12,063 bases of DNA, taken from a bacterium. Lineage in GTDB: Bacteria; Bacteroidota; Ignavibacteria; Kapaibacteriales; UBA961. Positions 1 to 6,655 of this stretch are shown here, one piece after another; within the stretch, counting starts at the first letter, position 1; the number at the start of each line of letters is the position of its first letter. The DNA lies in NCBI GenBank assembly GCA_022844575.1, contig JALHLL010000099.1:1-12063 (forward strand). Direction: 5' to 3'. The notes under the pieces were generated by a model, which was given only the letters and a program-made list of their open reading frames with translations, made no database searches and had not been told where the DNA came from. Both the position numbers and the translations under genes were made by a program.

Positions 1-91
1 GATGTTCGAGTACTAAATTCCTGTCTGATCCTTTTTGTACGACTGAAATTGCGATTGCCAATTCTCTTTTTGCTTCCTGACTATCGGTCAT
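1..91 (-). CDS. N-terminal fragment of an unidentified protein, cut by the left edge
   Basis: An open frame starts at an ATG (complement of 89-91) and stays open for 30 codons to the window edge. The visible peptide begins MTDSQEAKRELAIAIS and is hydrophilic and probably helical, with no signal peptide or membrane segment. It lies on the same strand as the aldehyde dehydrogenase upstream, about 107 bp away. No clear Shine-Dalgarno precedes the ATG. I do not recognise the family, and 30 codons is too short to exclude a chance open frame. The main support is that it fills the space up to the edge in the direction of its neighbours. Confidence 0.4.
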   Translation of the reverse strand, partial: MTDSQEAKRELAIAISVVQKGSDRNLVLEH

Positions 92-135
92 AGAGTAAAT
101 AATGAGTGTAATAAATAGTATATATTGAAATAATA

Positions 136-180
136 CTTATCCGCTTACGGAAATAAGCCGACTAATCGAATTAAACGATT
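136..180 (-). terminator. Possible weak terminator region downstream of the aldehyde dehydrogenase gene
   Basis: Two small inverted repeats follow the aldehyde dehydrogenase stop codon in its direction of transcription. The first pairs AATCG (164-168) with CGATT (176-180) around a 7-nt loop. The second pairs CTTAT-CCG (136-143) with CGG-AA-ATAAG (148-157) around CTTA, with an AA bulge. The sequence after the second hairpin on the minus strand is T-rich (TATTATTT) but has no uninterrupted U tract, so intrinsic termination is only a possibility. Confidence 0.25.
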
Positions 181-198
181 TCGGTTACAATTATTGTT

Positions 199-1683
199 TT
201 AGTCTTGATTATCAATTTGAGCTCTTTGTAATTGCCCTGAATAATCTACATAAACTGTTTTCCATTCCGTAAATATATCAAACACTGTCCAACCTCCTTC
301 ACGATGACCATTTCCCGTACCCTTAATTCCGCCGAAGGGCATGTGGGCTTCCGCTCCTATGGTTGGTGCATTAATATAAGTAATGCCTGATTCGAGTTCT
401 CGCATAGCAATAAATGATTTATGTACATCGGAAGTGAAAATTGATGATGAAAGCCCATATGTACAATGATTTGCATATTCAATCGCTTGTTCAAATGAGT
501 TCACTTTCGATACACTTAAAACGGGCCCGAAAATCTCCTCATTAAATATTCTCATTTGCGGAGTAACATTCGTAAAAATTGTAGGTAAATAAAAATTACC
601 ATTTTGTAATTGAGGGTCATGTGAGGGTGAGCCGCCTGTTACGAGAGTAGCACCTTCATTCATTCCTATTTCAACATATTCGGCAATTTTTGCCAACTGT
701 TTTTTATTAACAACAGGCCCCATTTGCGTACTTTCAGATAAACCACTGCCTAACTGTAATGCTTCCGCTTTTTGTTTTAACGTTGCAACAAACTCATCGT
801 GTATTGTTTCATGAAGAATAAGCCGAGATGTTGCTGTACATCGCTGACCTGTAGTGCCGAATGCACCCCATAAAACGCCCTCCATTGCCAAATCCAAATT
901 TGCATCATCCATTACAATCTGCGGATTTTTACCACCCATTTCCAGTGAGCATTTTTTATTTAATTCTCCGCACCGTCCTGCAATTTTTTTACCTGTTTCC
1001 GTAGAGCCGGTGAATCCGATTAAGGATACAAGCGGATGTTCCACCAAAGCGGCACCGGTTTCTCCCTTACCGAAAACAACATTAAATACGCCGGCAGGAA
1101 TTCCTGCTTCTTCGAGAATTTCAGCGAAGACTACTGCCGATTCGGGAGAATCTTCCGACGGTTTAAAAACTACCGTATTACCGGCAACAAGTGCCGGAAT
1201 GATTTTCCATGAGGGTACGGCAATAGGAAAATTCCAAGCGGTAATAATTCCGCATACCCCAATAGGCATACGAAACGATAAATTCATTTTATTATCCATT
1301 TCACTGGGTACGGTATAGCCGAAAAGCCGTCTTCCTTCCGTAGCTGCATAATAGCAGGTATCTATAGCTTCCTGAATATCGCCACGCGTTTCAAAAACAG
1401 GTTTGCCCATTTCCCTTGTCATAATTCTTGCAAGTTCTTCCTTACGTCTTTCAAATATATCTCCGGCTTTTCTAAGTATATTACCACGTTTAGGCGCAGG
1501 CATTAATTTCCAATGTTTATAGGCATTATGTGCTGCCGTAACCGCGTCATCAACATCTTTTTGATTTGAAAGAGGGAACAACCCTAATATTTCAGTATTA
1601 TCAGCCGGATTGATATTTTCGAATCGAGAATTTGCACTCGCATCTGTCCACTTGCCGCCGATATAATTATTAAAAGATTTCAT
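199..1683 (-). CDS. NAD(P)+-dependent aldehyde dehydrogenase (ALDH superfamily)
   Basis: This is a full-length cytosolic aldehyde dehydrogenase of 494 residues, normal for the family, that oxidises an aldehyde to its acid with NAD(P)+. All core motifs are present: AWN with Asn151, FKP with Lys174 in the cofactor site, GFTGSTETG near 223-231, the general base Glu248 in LEMGGKNP, the nucleophile Cys282 in GQRCT, and EEIFGPV around 382-388. The C-terminal stretch (GNGHREGG, then EWKTVYVDYSG and a QRAQID tail) resembles the alpha-ketoglutarate-semialdehyde and aminoadipate/piperideine-6-carboxylate dehydrogenase branch. The actual substrate cannot be read from sequence. The ATG is preceded by AGGA about 9 nt upstream, a modest ribosome binding site. 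It lies 29 bp downstream of bshA on the same strand, so the two are probably co-transcribed. Confidence 0.95.
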   Translation of the reverse strand: MKSFNNYIGGKWTDASANSRFENINPADNTEILGLFPLSNQKDVDDAVTAAHNAYKHWKLMPAPKRGNILRKAGDIFERRKEELARIMTREMGKPVFETRGDIQEAIDTCYYAATEGRRLFGYTVPSEMDNKMNLSFRMPIGVCGIITAWNFPIAVPSWKIIPALVAGNTVVFKPSEDSPESAVVFAEILEEAGIPAGVFNVVFGKGETGAALVEHPLVSLIGFTGSTETGKKIAGRCGELNKKCSLEMGGKNPQIVMDDANLDLAMEGVLWGAFGTTGQRCTATSRLILHETIHDEFVATLKQKAEALQLGSGLSESTQMGPVVNKKQLAKIAEYVEIGMNEGATLVTGGSPSHDPQLQNGNFYLPTIFTNVTPQMRIFNEEIFGPVLSVSKVNSFEQAIEYANHCTYGLSSSIFTSDVHKSFIAMRELESGITYINAPTIGAEAHMPFGGIKGTGNGHREGGWTVFDIFTEWKTVYVDYSGQLQRAQIDNQD

Positions 1684-1712
1684 GAATATTTTCCTGTAAA
1701 TAATAGTATTTT

Positions 1713-2837
1713 TTATTTGTTAATTACTGATTGATATAACTCCTCATATTGAGGAACAATTAAATCTGTACGAAATTCGGAAACAGCTCTCTCACGAGCT
1801 TTCTCTGAGAAAACTTGCCATTTTTTGCCATTCGTCAACAACTCTACGGCATATTTAGCCATCCGTTCAATATCTCCAAGTTCGGCAATATACCCATTTT
1901 CGCCATGAACTATAACCTCAGGTATTCCGCCCATACTTGTTGCTACCACAGGTACGCCACAACTCATTGCCTCAAGCGCAGAAAGTCCGAAACTCTCCGA
2001 TTGACTTGGCAGTAAAAATAAATCTGCGCTCGATAAAAGTTCCGGTAGAGCGGATTGTTTCCCCAAAAAGCGTACATGATCCGATATACCGATTTCCCTG
2101 CTTAAACGCTCGCATTCCACACGGTCGGGTCCATCGCCGACCAAAACTAATTTGGAAGGAACTTTTTCAAGTACTTTTGCGAAAATATGGATTGTATCCG
2201 CAACACGCTTCACTGGTCGAAAGTTTGAAATGTGCATCAAGATTTTTTCATTATTCGGAGCGATTTGTCTTTTGAACGGGGTACAGGGTTGCCTGCTATA
2301 CAATTCCGTATCAACAAAATTATTGATTACACTGATTTCTCTTTTCACATTGAAACCTGTTTTAGTTTTTTCGGCCAAAAAACGGGAAACCGCAGTAACT
2401 GCATCTGATTTTTCTATCGAAAAGCGAACAAGAGGCAGGAAACCCGGGTCTAAACCAATAAGGGTTATATCAGTTCCATGCAATGTAGTTACCGTCTTAA
2501 GTTTTGAATCCTCACCCAAAATCTGACAAGCCAAGAATGCGCTTACTGCATGTGGTATTGCATAATGTGCATGTATAATATCAAGGTTCTCAAAACGTGC
2601 AACATCTGCTATTTTACTTGCTAAAGAAAGTGAATAAAGCTGAAATTCAAACAATGGATAGTTCGGAATCTCCACTTCATGGTAAAACAAATTGTCCTGA
2701 AAACGGTCTAAACGCATCGGTTGGGCATAGGTAATAAAATGAACCTGATGTCCTCGCGTTGCGAGTGCTTTACCTAATTCGGTAGCAACTACTCCGCTTC
2801 CGCCATAAGTAGGATAACAAACAATGCCAATATTCAT
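1713..2837 (-). CDS. bshA: N-acetyl-alpha-D-glucosaminyl L-malate synthase BshA (bacillithiol biosynthesis)
   Basis: BshA joins UDP-GlcNAc and L-malate to give GlcNAc-malate, the first committed step to the low-molecular-weight thiol bacillithiol, in the cytoplasm. It is a GT4-family, GT-B-fold glycosyltransferase of 374 residues, the usual length. The N-terminus MNIGIVCYPTYGGSGVVATE carries the glycine-rich loop (12-15) typical of BshA. HGTDITL follows near 120, then NFRPVKR (205-211) at the start of the nucleotide-sugar domain. The retaining-GT4 acidic motif ESFGLSALEA has Glu281 and Glu289, with GVPVVATSMGGIPEV after it. The later enzymes bshB and bshC are not in this window, but the family is often encoded apart from them. 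The ATG start fits the conserved N-terminus exactly and has no Shine-Dalgarno. It diverges from yigZ with 15 bp between start codons. Confidence 0.95.
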   Translation of the reverse strand: MNIGIVCYPTYGGSGVVATELGKALATRGHQVHFITYAQPMRLDRFQDNLFYHEVEIPNYPLFEFQLYSLSLASKIADVARFENLDIIHAHYAIPHAVSAFLACQILGEDSKLKTVTTLHGTDITLIGLDPGFLPLVRFSIEKSDAVTAVSRFLAEKTKTGFNVKREISVINNFVDTELYSRQPCTPFKRQIAPNNEKILMHISNFRPVKRVADTIHIFAKVLEKVPSKLVLVGDGPDRVECERLSREIGISDHVRFLGKQSALPELLSSADLFLLPSQSESFGLSALEAMSCGVPVVATSMGGIPEVIVHGENGYIAELGDIERMAKYAVELLTNGKKWQVFSEKARERAVSEFRTDLIVPQYEELYQSVINK

Positions 2838-2852
2838 ATAGGACTTAGTTTA

Positions 2853-3467
2853 GTGACAAATAATATAGATACTTACTTTACAATAGCTGAAGAAATACGA
2901 AACGAAATCACTGTAAAAGGTTCACGATTTATTGCGACATGTTTTCCAGCAAATTCAAAAGAAAAAGCTATGGAGAATCTTTCATCAATTCGGTCACAGC
3001 ATTACGATGCGTCACATAATTGTTATGCATACCGATTAGGACGTAATGGCTTTGACTTTCGCTTTTCGGATGATGGTGAGCCGAGCGGGACAGCCGGAAA
3101 ACCCATTCTTTTTATGGTACAGAAATATGATCTCAGCGATATACTTCTTGTCGTAACACGATATTTCGGTGGAACAAAACTTGGAGTTGGAGGACTATCA
3201 AGAGCGTATTCGGATGCCGCCGAGGAGTTGTTAAAAGTATGTAATAGGGTTCCGGTCTATTGTACGATTACGGTTAAGGTTTTATGTACCTATGAAGATA
3301 TAAATGCAGTAAAAACAGTTATTGATAAGTATTCTGTTTCTAATGAGTCGGATTATCGTGATATAGTTGAGTTTTTCTGTAAAATACCTGAAAATTCAGT
3401 TGATAGTTTCTGTGCAGAAATACTCGAAAAAACTCATGCTCGTGCAGGAACTTTTATTCCTGAATAA
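2853..3467 (+). CDS. yigZ: YigZ/IMPACT family protein (UPF0029)
   Basis: The 204-residue protein has the two-domain IMPACT/YigZ layout: an N-terminal UPF0029 domain (about 10-130) and a smaller C-terminal ferredoxin-like domain (about 140-204). Diagnostic stretches are VKGSRFIA (21-28), FRFSDDGEPSGTAGKPIL (about 69-86) and TRYFGGTKLGVGGLSRAY (102-119). Bacterial members are cytosolic, bind nucleic acid and have no settled enzymatic role; eukaryotic IMPACT acts on translational control. The start is GTG, chosen because the family normally begins about 20 residues before the KGSRF motif and no in-frame ATG lies nearby. AGGA sits about 9 nt upstream. Start codons of yigZ and bshA are 15 bp apart, so its promoter probably lies inside the bshA 5' region. 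Its last 14 bp overlap the end of waaA on the other strand. Confidence 0.92.
   Translation: MTNNIDTYFTIAEEIRNEITVKGSRFIATCFPANSKEKAMENLSSIRSQHYDASHNCYAYRLGRNGFDFRFSDDGEPSGTAGKPILFMVQKYDLSDILLVVTRYFGGTKLGVGGLSRAYSDAAEELLKVCNRVPVYCTITVKVLCTYEDINAVKTVIDKYSVSNESDYRDIVEFFCKIPENSVDSFCAEILEKTHARAGTFIPE
3445..3462. terminator. Inverted repeat at the convergent yigZ/waaA ends, possible bidirectional terminator
   Basis: A perfect 6-bp inverted repeat, CAGGAA (3445-3450) and TTCCTG (3457-3462), flanks a 6-nt loop exactly where the two convergent genes overlap. It can form on either transcript. On the minus-strand side a T6 run follows about a dozen bases later, inside yigZ antisense. On the plus side there is only scattered T. 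The stem is short, so its function is uncertain, but there is no other space between the genes for a terminator. Confidence 0.28.
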
Positions 3468-4749
3468 ACTTCGTATTATTTCCCTCAAATTGCTTCTCAA
3501 TTTTTTTTATTATCTGAATTGTGGCTCCACGTCTTGAAAATACATAATTCTTTGCAAGAAAACCCTTTTGCAAACGATTTTCTTTATTCCTTACAACAAT
3601 ATCTATCCATTGTCTTAATTCGCTTGTGTTCTGTATAAGAGTGAGTGCTTTTTCTTTTTTTAAGTGTACGGCGTCGGGCGACCTTTCGATTCTTGTTCCG
3701 CCGCACAAAGGTATTCCGTATCCTGCGGGTTCCGCAGTACTGTGAATACCATGACCAAATCCGCCACCTATATAAGCGGCATCACCTAAAGCGTAGAGCC
3801 GTAGCAACTTCCCAATAGAATCAACTATAACAATCGAGAGACTATTACCCTGAAGGAGGTTTGGGTTGGATTCGATACTACTTAATAATACTCCGACAGG
3901 AAACATACTTTTAAGTCGTTGAAGGTTGGAATGAGTCGGCTCATGAGGAACTATAATAAGGGAAACGGGTAGATTTTCCTTATGCTTTAAATAGTATTGA
4001 AAAAATAGATGTTCATCCTCGCGCCATGTACTTCCAGCAACTACTATAGGTTTTTCTGAAACAAAATGTTCTTTTGTTAAAATGAGGGGGATATTCTGTT
4101 CAACGATTGAAATGATTCTATCAAACCTTGTGTCGGAAGAAAGTTCAGCATTTGCTCTCGGGGCAATCTCGGATAATTTCCCTACTTCTTCTTTATTTAC
4201 GCAAAAAATATGAGTACAGTACATAAACACTTTTTTTAAGTACATTCGATAGAAGGGATTGTTCATCGCCTTTTCCGAGACAGTTGCACACACACAATAT
4301 ATAGGAATATTACTATTGGCTATTGTACGAATATAATTGTACCATAAATCATAGCGAATAAATATAACACAGTCGGGCTTCAGCGTATTCACAAATTTCT
4401 TCGCGTTTTTTCCTGTATCCAAAGGTAGGTACGAAACGCAATCAGAAAATGAATAATTTTTATGTGAATTGTAACCTGATGACGAAAAGAAAGTTATAAA
4501 AAAAGCAACATTAGTTCTGTTTTTTCTAATCTGTTCTATAATAGGTTTTGCTTGCTCGAATTCACCGGATGAAGCTGCATGTATCCATATGATAAATTTA
4601 CCGGTATGCTCTTTGTTAAACTGTTCTATATTGCTAAAAGTATGTACTACTCCTTCTAATCTGGCTTTATACTTCGGGTTTTTCCGATGAATGATATGAA
4701 GAAAAATCCTTGCAAAAAAGAAACACACATTATAAACGAATGTAAACAT
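3454..4749 (-). CDS. waaA: 3-deoxy-D-manno-octulosonic acid (Kdo) transferase WaaA/KdtA
   Basis: WaaA moves Kdo from CMP-Kdo to lipid A precursor on the inner face of the cytoplasmic membrane, building the LPS inner core. The 431-residue protein has the usual length and an N-terminal membrane anchor (about 2-20). IHAASSGEFEQAKP (56-69) contains Glu63, matching the catalytic base of the family. The acceptor-domain signature appears as IRYDLWYNYI (131-140), closer to the KYEFW form I associate with Bacteroidota than to the ETELWPN form of Proteobacteria. Other motifs are SDTRFDR (205-211), AGSTWREDE (238-246), VPHEPTH (267-273) and the CMP-binding stretch GGGFGHGIHSTAEPAGYG (328-345). Its ATG directly abuts the holA stop codon (TAA then ATG, no gap), so translation is probably coupled. 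The 3' end overlaps yigZ by 14 bp. Confidence 0.94.
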   Translation of the reverse strand: MFTFVYNVCFFFARIFLHIIHRKNPKYKARLEGVVHTFSNIEQFNKEHTGKFIIWIHAASSGEFEQAKPIIEQIRKNRTNVAFFITFFSSSGYNSHKNYSFSDCVSYLPLDTGKNAKKFVNTLKPDCVIFIRYDLWYNYIRTIANSNIPIYCVCATVSEKAMNNPFYRMYLKKVFMYCTHIFCVNKEEVGKLSEIAPRANAELSSDTRFDRIISIVEQNIPLILTKEHFVSEKPIVVAGSTWREDEHLFFQYYLKHKENLPVSLIIVPHEPTHSNLQRLKSMFPVGVLLSSIESNPNLLQGNSLSIVIVDSIGKLLRLYALGDAAYIGGGFGHGIHSTAEPAGYGIPLCGGTRIERSPDAVHLKKEKALTLIQNTSELRQWIDIVVRNKENRLQKGFLAKNYVFSRRGATIQIIKKIEKQFEGNNTKFIQE

Positions 4750-5832
4750 TTAGCGATTACCGATAATTGTTAATATCATCTTCTGCATAATGACCTCGGA
4801 TTTCGAGTTAGTCGATTTAAGTATTATGTCGGCTTCCTGTAATGCAATAAAAGCTTTAGCAATGTGAGAAGGGGTATAATGTTTTAACGCGGACAAATAC
4901 TCTGGGATAAAATAAGAATTTATATCAACGGCACGACTTAGTTCAAATGTATTATTTGTTCCTGTCACGGCTTCAACCAACTTATACAGTACAGTAAAAT
5001 ATCGGGTTAGCATCGTGATAATAAGTATCTCATTCTTTTCGGTTCTTACCATTCGTAGCATAATATCAAGTGCTTTGGAACTGTTTTTTTCACCGACCGC
5101 TTTTTGTAGCTCAAAGATATTATGAGTTCGTGACTGTCCGACAACATTCAATACATCTTCGGCTGTTACTTTTTTCTTTTCCGGTGAAAAAATTGCAATT
5201 TTTTGAATTTCATTATGCAAATCGCGAAGGGATGTACCTATTTTGGTAGTAAGAATATCTATAGCTTCAGGCGTAATATCGCGCGCCTCATTTTTCATAC
5301 GTTTTGTTAACCAGTTAGGTATTTCTCGTTCATGGAGAGGGGCAAATTCTACACAAAAATGGTTGTTAACAAGAAAATGGAACGGCTCTTTTAGTGACGA
5401 CAAACGTTTTTCAGCTTTTTCTTTTGTCCTAGCATTGTTAAGTTGAGAATATAATCCGTCTAAATCATTTGAATCTGCGATGAGAAGGAGAAACGTTGTT
5501 TCAGACGGATGCTCAAGATATTTTAAAAGCGGAAATTTCGATTCAGTTTTCTTTTTTGCTTTTGATACAGCGTATTTTTCTATGTTCCTGACAATTATAT
5601 AACGCTTTTCTGACATAAAAGGCAGCGCAGAAGCCATTGCAACAATTTGTTCTTGGCTGCAGTTATCAGCATCTATTTTTTCTATATCGAAATCGTTCGT
5701 ATTATCGGGACTATTCAGACTCAAGATTTTCTCTATGGCTTCATCACGAAGGAAATGTTCCTTGCCAAAAAGTAATAATACCGGCGGGAGTGATTTTTTT
5801 TTTAATACAGTATCAATCGAATCAAAAATCAT
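4750..5832 (-). CDS. holA: DNA polymerase III delta subunit HolA
   Basis: HolA is the clamp-loader subunit that opens the beta sliding clamp. The 360-residue product matches family length. It starts with LLFGKEHFLRDEAIEKI, the degenerate P-loop region of delta. The middle has IPNWLTKRM and EAIDILTTKIGTSLRDLHNEI (typical of domain II). The C-terminal collar domain contains HNIFELQKAVGEKN and ends with AKAFIALQEADIILK. An in-frame ATG at 5892 would add 20 residues and overlap the response regulator by 50 bp. I prefer the ATG at 5832, which leaves a 10-bp gap and gives a family-like N-terminus. Neither start has a Shine-Dalgarno. Codons 10-13 contain an uninterrupted run of ten A on the coding strand (5803 to 5794), encoding Lys-Lys-Lys, which is a potential slippage site. 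Confidence 0.88.
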   Translation of the reverse strand: MIFDSIDTVLKKKSLPPVLLLFGKEHFLRDEAIEKILSLNSPDNTNDFDIEKIDADNCSQEQIVAMASALPFMSEKRYIIVRNIEKYAVSKAKKKTESKFPLLKYLEHPSETTFLLLIADSNDLDGLYSQLNNARTKEKAEKRLSSLKEPFHFLVNNHFCVEFAPLHEREIPNWLTKRMKNEARDITPEAIDILTTKIGTSLRDLHNEIQKIAIFSPEKKKVTAEDVLNVVGQSRTHNIFELQKAVGEKNSSKALDIMLRMVRTEKNEILIITMLTRYFTVLYKLVEAVTGTNNTFELSRAVDINSYFIPEYLSALKHYTPSHIAKAFIALQEADIILKSTNSKSEVIMQKMILTIIGNR

Positions 5833-5842
5833 CGAGAAAATT

Positions 5843-6643
5843 TTATAATTGTAAAGCGTTCGAAATTTTTTGCGTAGCAACATCAATGTCAAACGGTTTT
5901 GCCAAAAAATCCACTATGCCTAATTTTATAAATTCAGCCACTGTAGTTGCATCCGTTTCAGCTGTGCAAGCGATAACAGGCAAGAAAGAATTATTGCCGT
6001 ATTCCTCCTTTAGAGAACGAAGAAAAGTTAACCCATCCATCTGAGGCATGTTCATATCCAATAAGAGAAGGTCGGGCTTTAAGCTACCTTTTTTCAATTC
6101 TTCCAAAGCTTCCAAAGGGTCTTCAAAACCGATACACTTATGTTTTAATTTTGTTGGAATTATCGATTCAAAAACAGCCCTTATAGAAACATCATCGTCT
6201 AATGTTATAATTGTTTTCTCATCGTTTACATGTTCGATCTTGCCTTTTTCAACCGGTTTAATATATTTTCCGGATGATAATGCGTATTGAACGCTTCTTT
6301 GCAATTCCATTCCATCCAAGGGGTAAAAGAATATACCGAAGTGCCCTAATTCATCTGCTATAGCTCTTGTCTCAGGGGCATAATCATTTGTGCAAATTAT
6401 TACAGGAAGCGTTTCTAATCTTTCTGTTTCACGAATATAGTTTATTGTTGATAGACCATTAACGGTCGGAAGATTAAGTTCAAGAATTACAAGGTCGGGA
6501 ATGAATGTATTAAATACATGTAACATCAGTAATGCCGAATCGAACTCTCTAAATTCAATATCAGAACCTGTATTTAAGAGACTGATTATTCGATCTCTGT
6601 GACTTTTGTTCGGGTCGACAATAAATATTATTTTTTTATCCAT
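5843..6643 (-). CDS. Double-receiver response regulator, first receiver degenerate
   Basis: The 266-residue protein consists of two CheY-like receiver domains and no DNA-binding or enzymatic output domain. REC1 (about 4-120) is degenerate. The phospho-acceptor position in DLVILELNLP is Glu55 instead of Asp, the acidic pair is reduced to Asp10-Pro11, and the conserved Lys is Tyr107 (FFYP); only Thr85 is kept. REC2 (about 144-264) looks functional, with Asp149-Asp151, phospho-site Asp196 in DLLLLDMNMP, Thr227 and Lys249 in AKPF. A linker of about 25 residues joins them. No histidine kinase is encoded nearby, so the partner is unknown. Output is presumably through protein contact, and the operon's HD-GYP gene is a plausible but unproven link. 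The gene has a strong Shine-Dalgarno overlapping the upstream permease stop, unlike its neighbours. Confidence 0.9.
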   Translation of the reverse strand: MDKKIIFIVDPNKSHRDRIISLLNTGSDIEFREFDSALLMLHVFNTFIPDLVILELNLPTVNGLSTINYIRETERLETLPVIICTNDYAPETRAIADELGHFGIFFYPLDGMELQRSVQYALSSGKYIKPVEKGKIEHVNDEKTIITLDDDVSIRAVFESIIPTKLKHKCIGFEDPLEALEELKKGSLKPDLLLLDMNMPQMDGLTFLRSLKEEYGNNSFLPVIACTAETDATTVAEFIKLGIVDFLAKPFDIDVATQKISNALQL

Positions 6644-6647
6644 TCTA

Positions 6648-6655
6648 TCACCTCT
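6648..6655 (-). promoter_or_regulatory. Strong Shine-Dalgarno of the response regulator gene, overlapping the upstream stop codon
   Basis: On the minus strand AGAGGTGA lies four bases before the response regulator ATG, complementary to the usual 16S anti-Shine-Dalgarno. Its last three bases (TGA) are also the stop codon of the DppC-type permease. Most other genes in the window have no comparable site, so this gene may be translated more strongly or independently. Confidence 0.6.

Noticed and set aside
854..1318. 154-codon plus-strand open frame inside the aldehyde dehydrogenase gene
   Set aside because: It is antisense to the most conserved part of the dehydrogenase, including the catalytic Glu and Cys motifs, and its translation resembles no family.
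1937..2526. Two plus-strand open frames (112 and 124 codons) opposite bshA
   Set aside because: They overlap each other and lie antisense to the conserved BshA glycosyltransferase motifs; no ribosome binding site or recognisable protein.
5833..5892. N-terminal extension of HolA from an ATG at 5892
   Set aside because: It overlaps the response regulator by 50 bp and places about 20 extra residues ahead of the conserved N-terminal region; the ATG at 5832 fits the family.
5637..6044. 135-codon plus-strand open frame spanning the holA/response regulator junction
   Set aside because: Antisense to two well-supported genes and without any recognisable domain.
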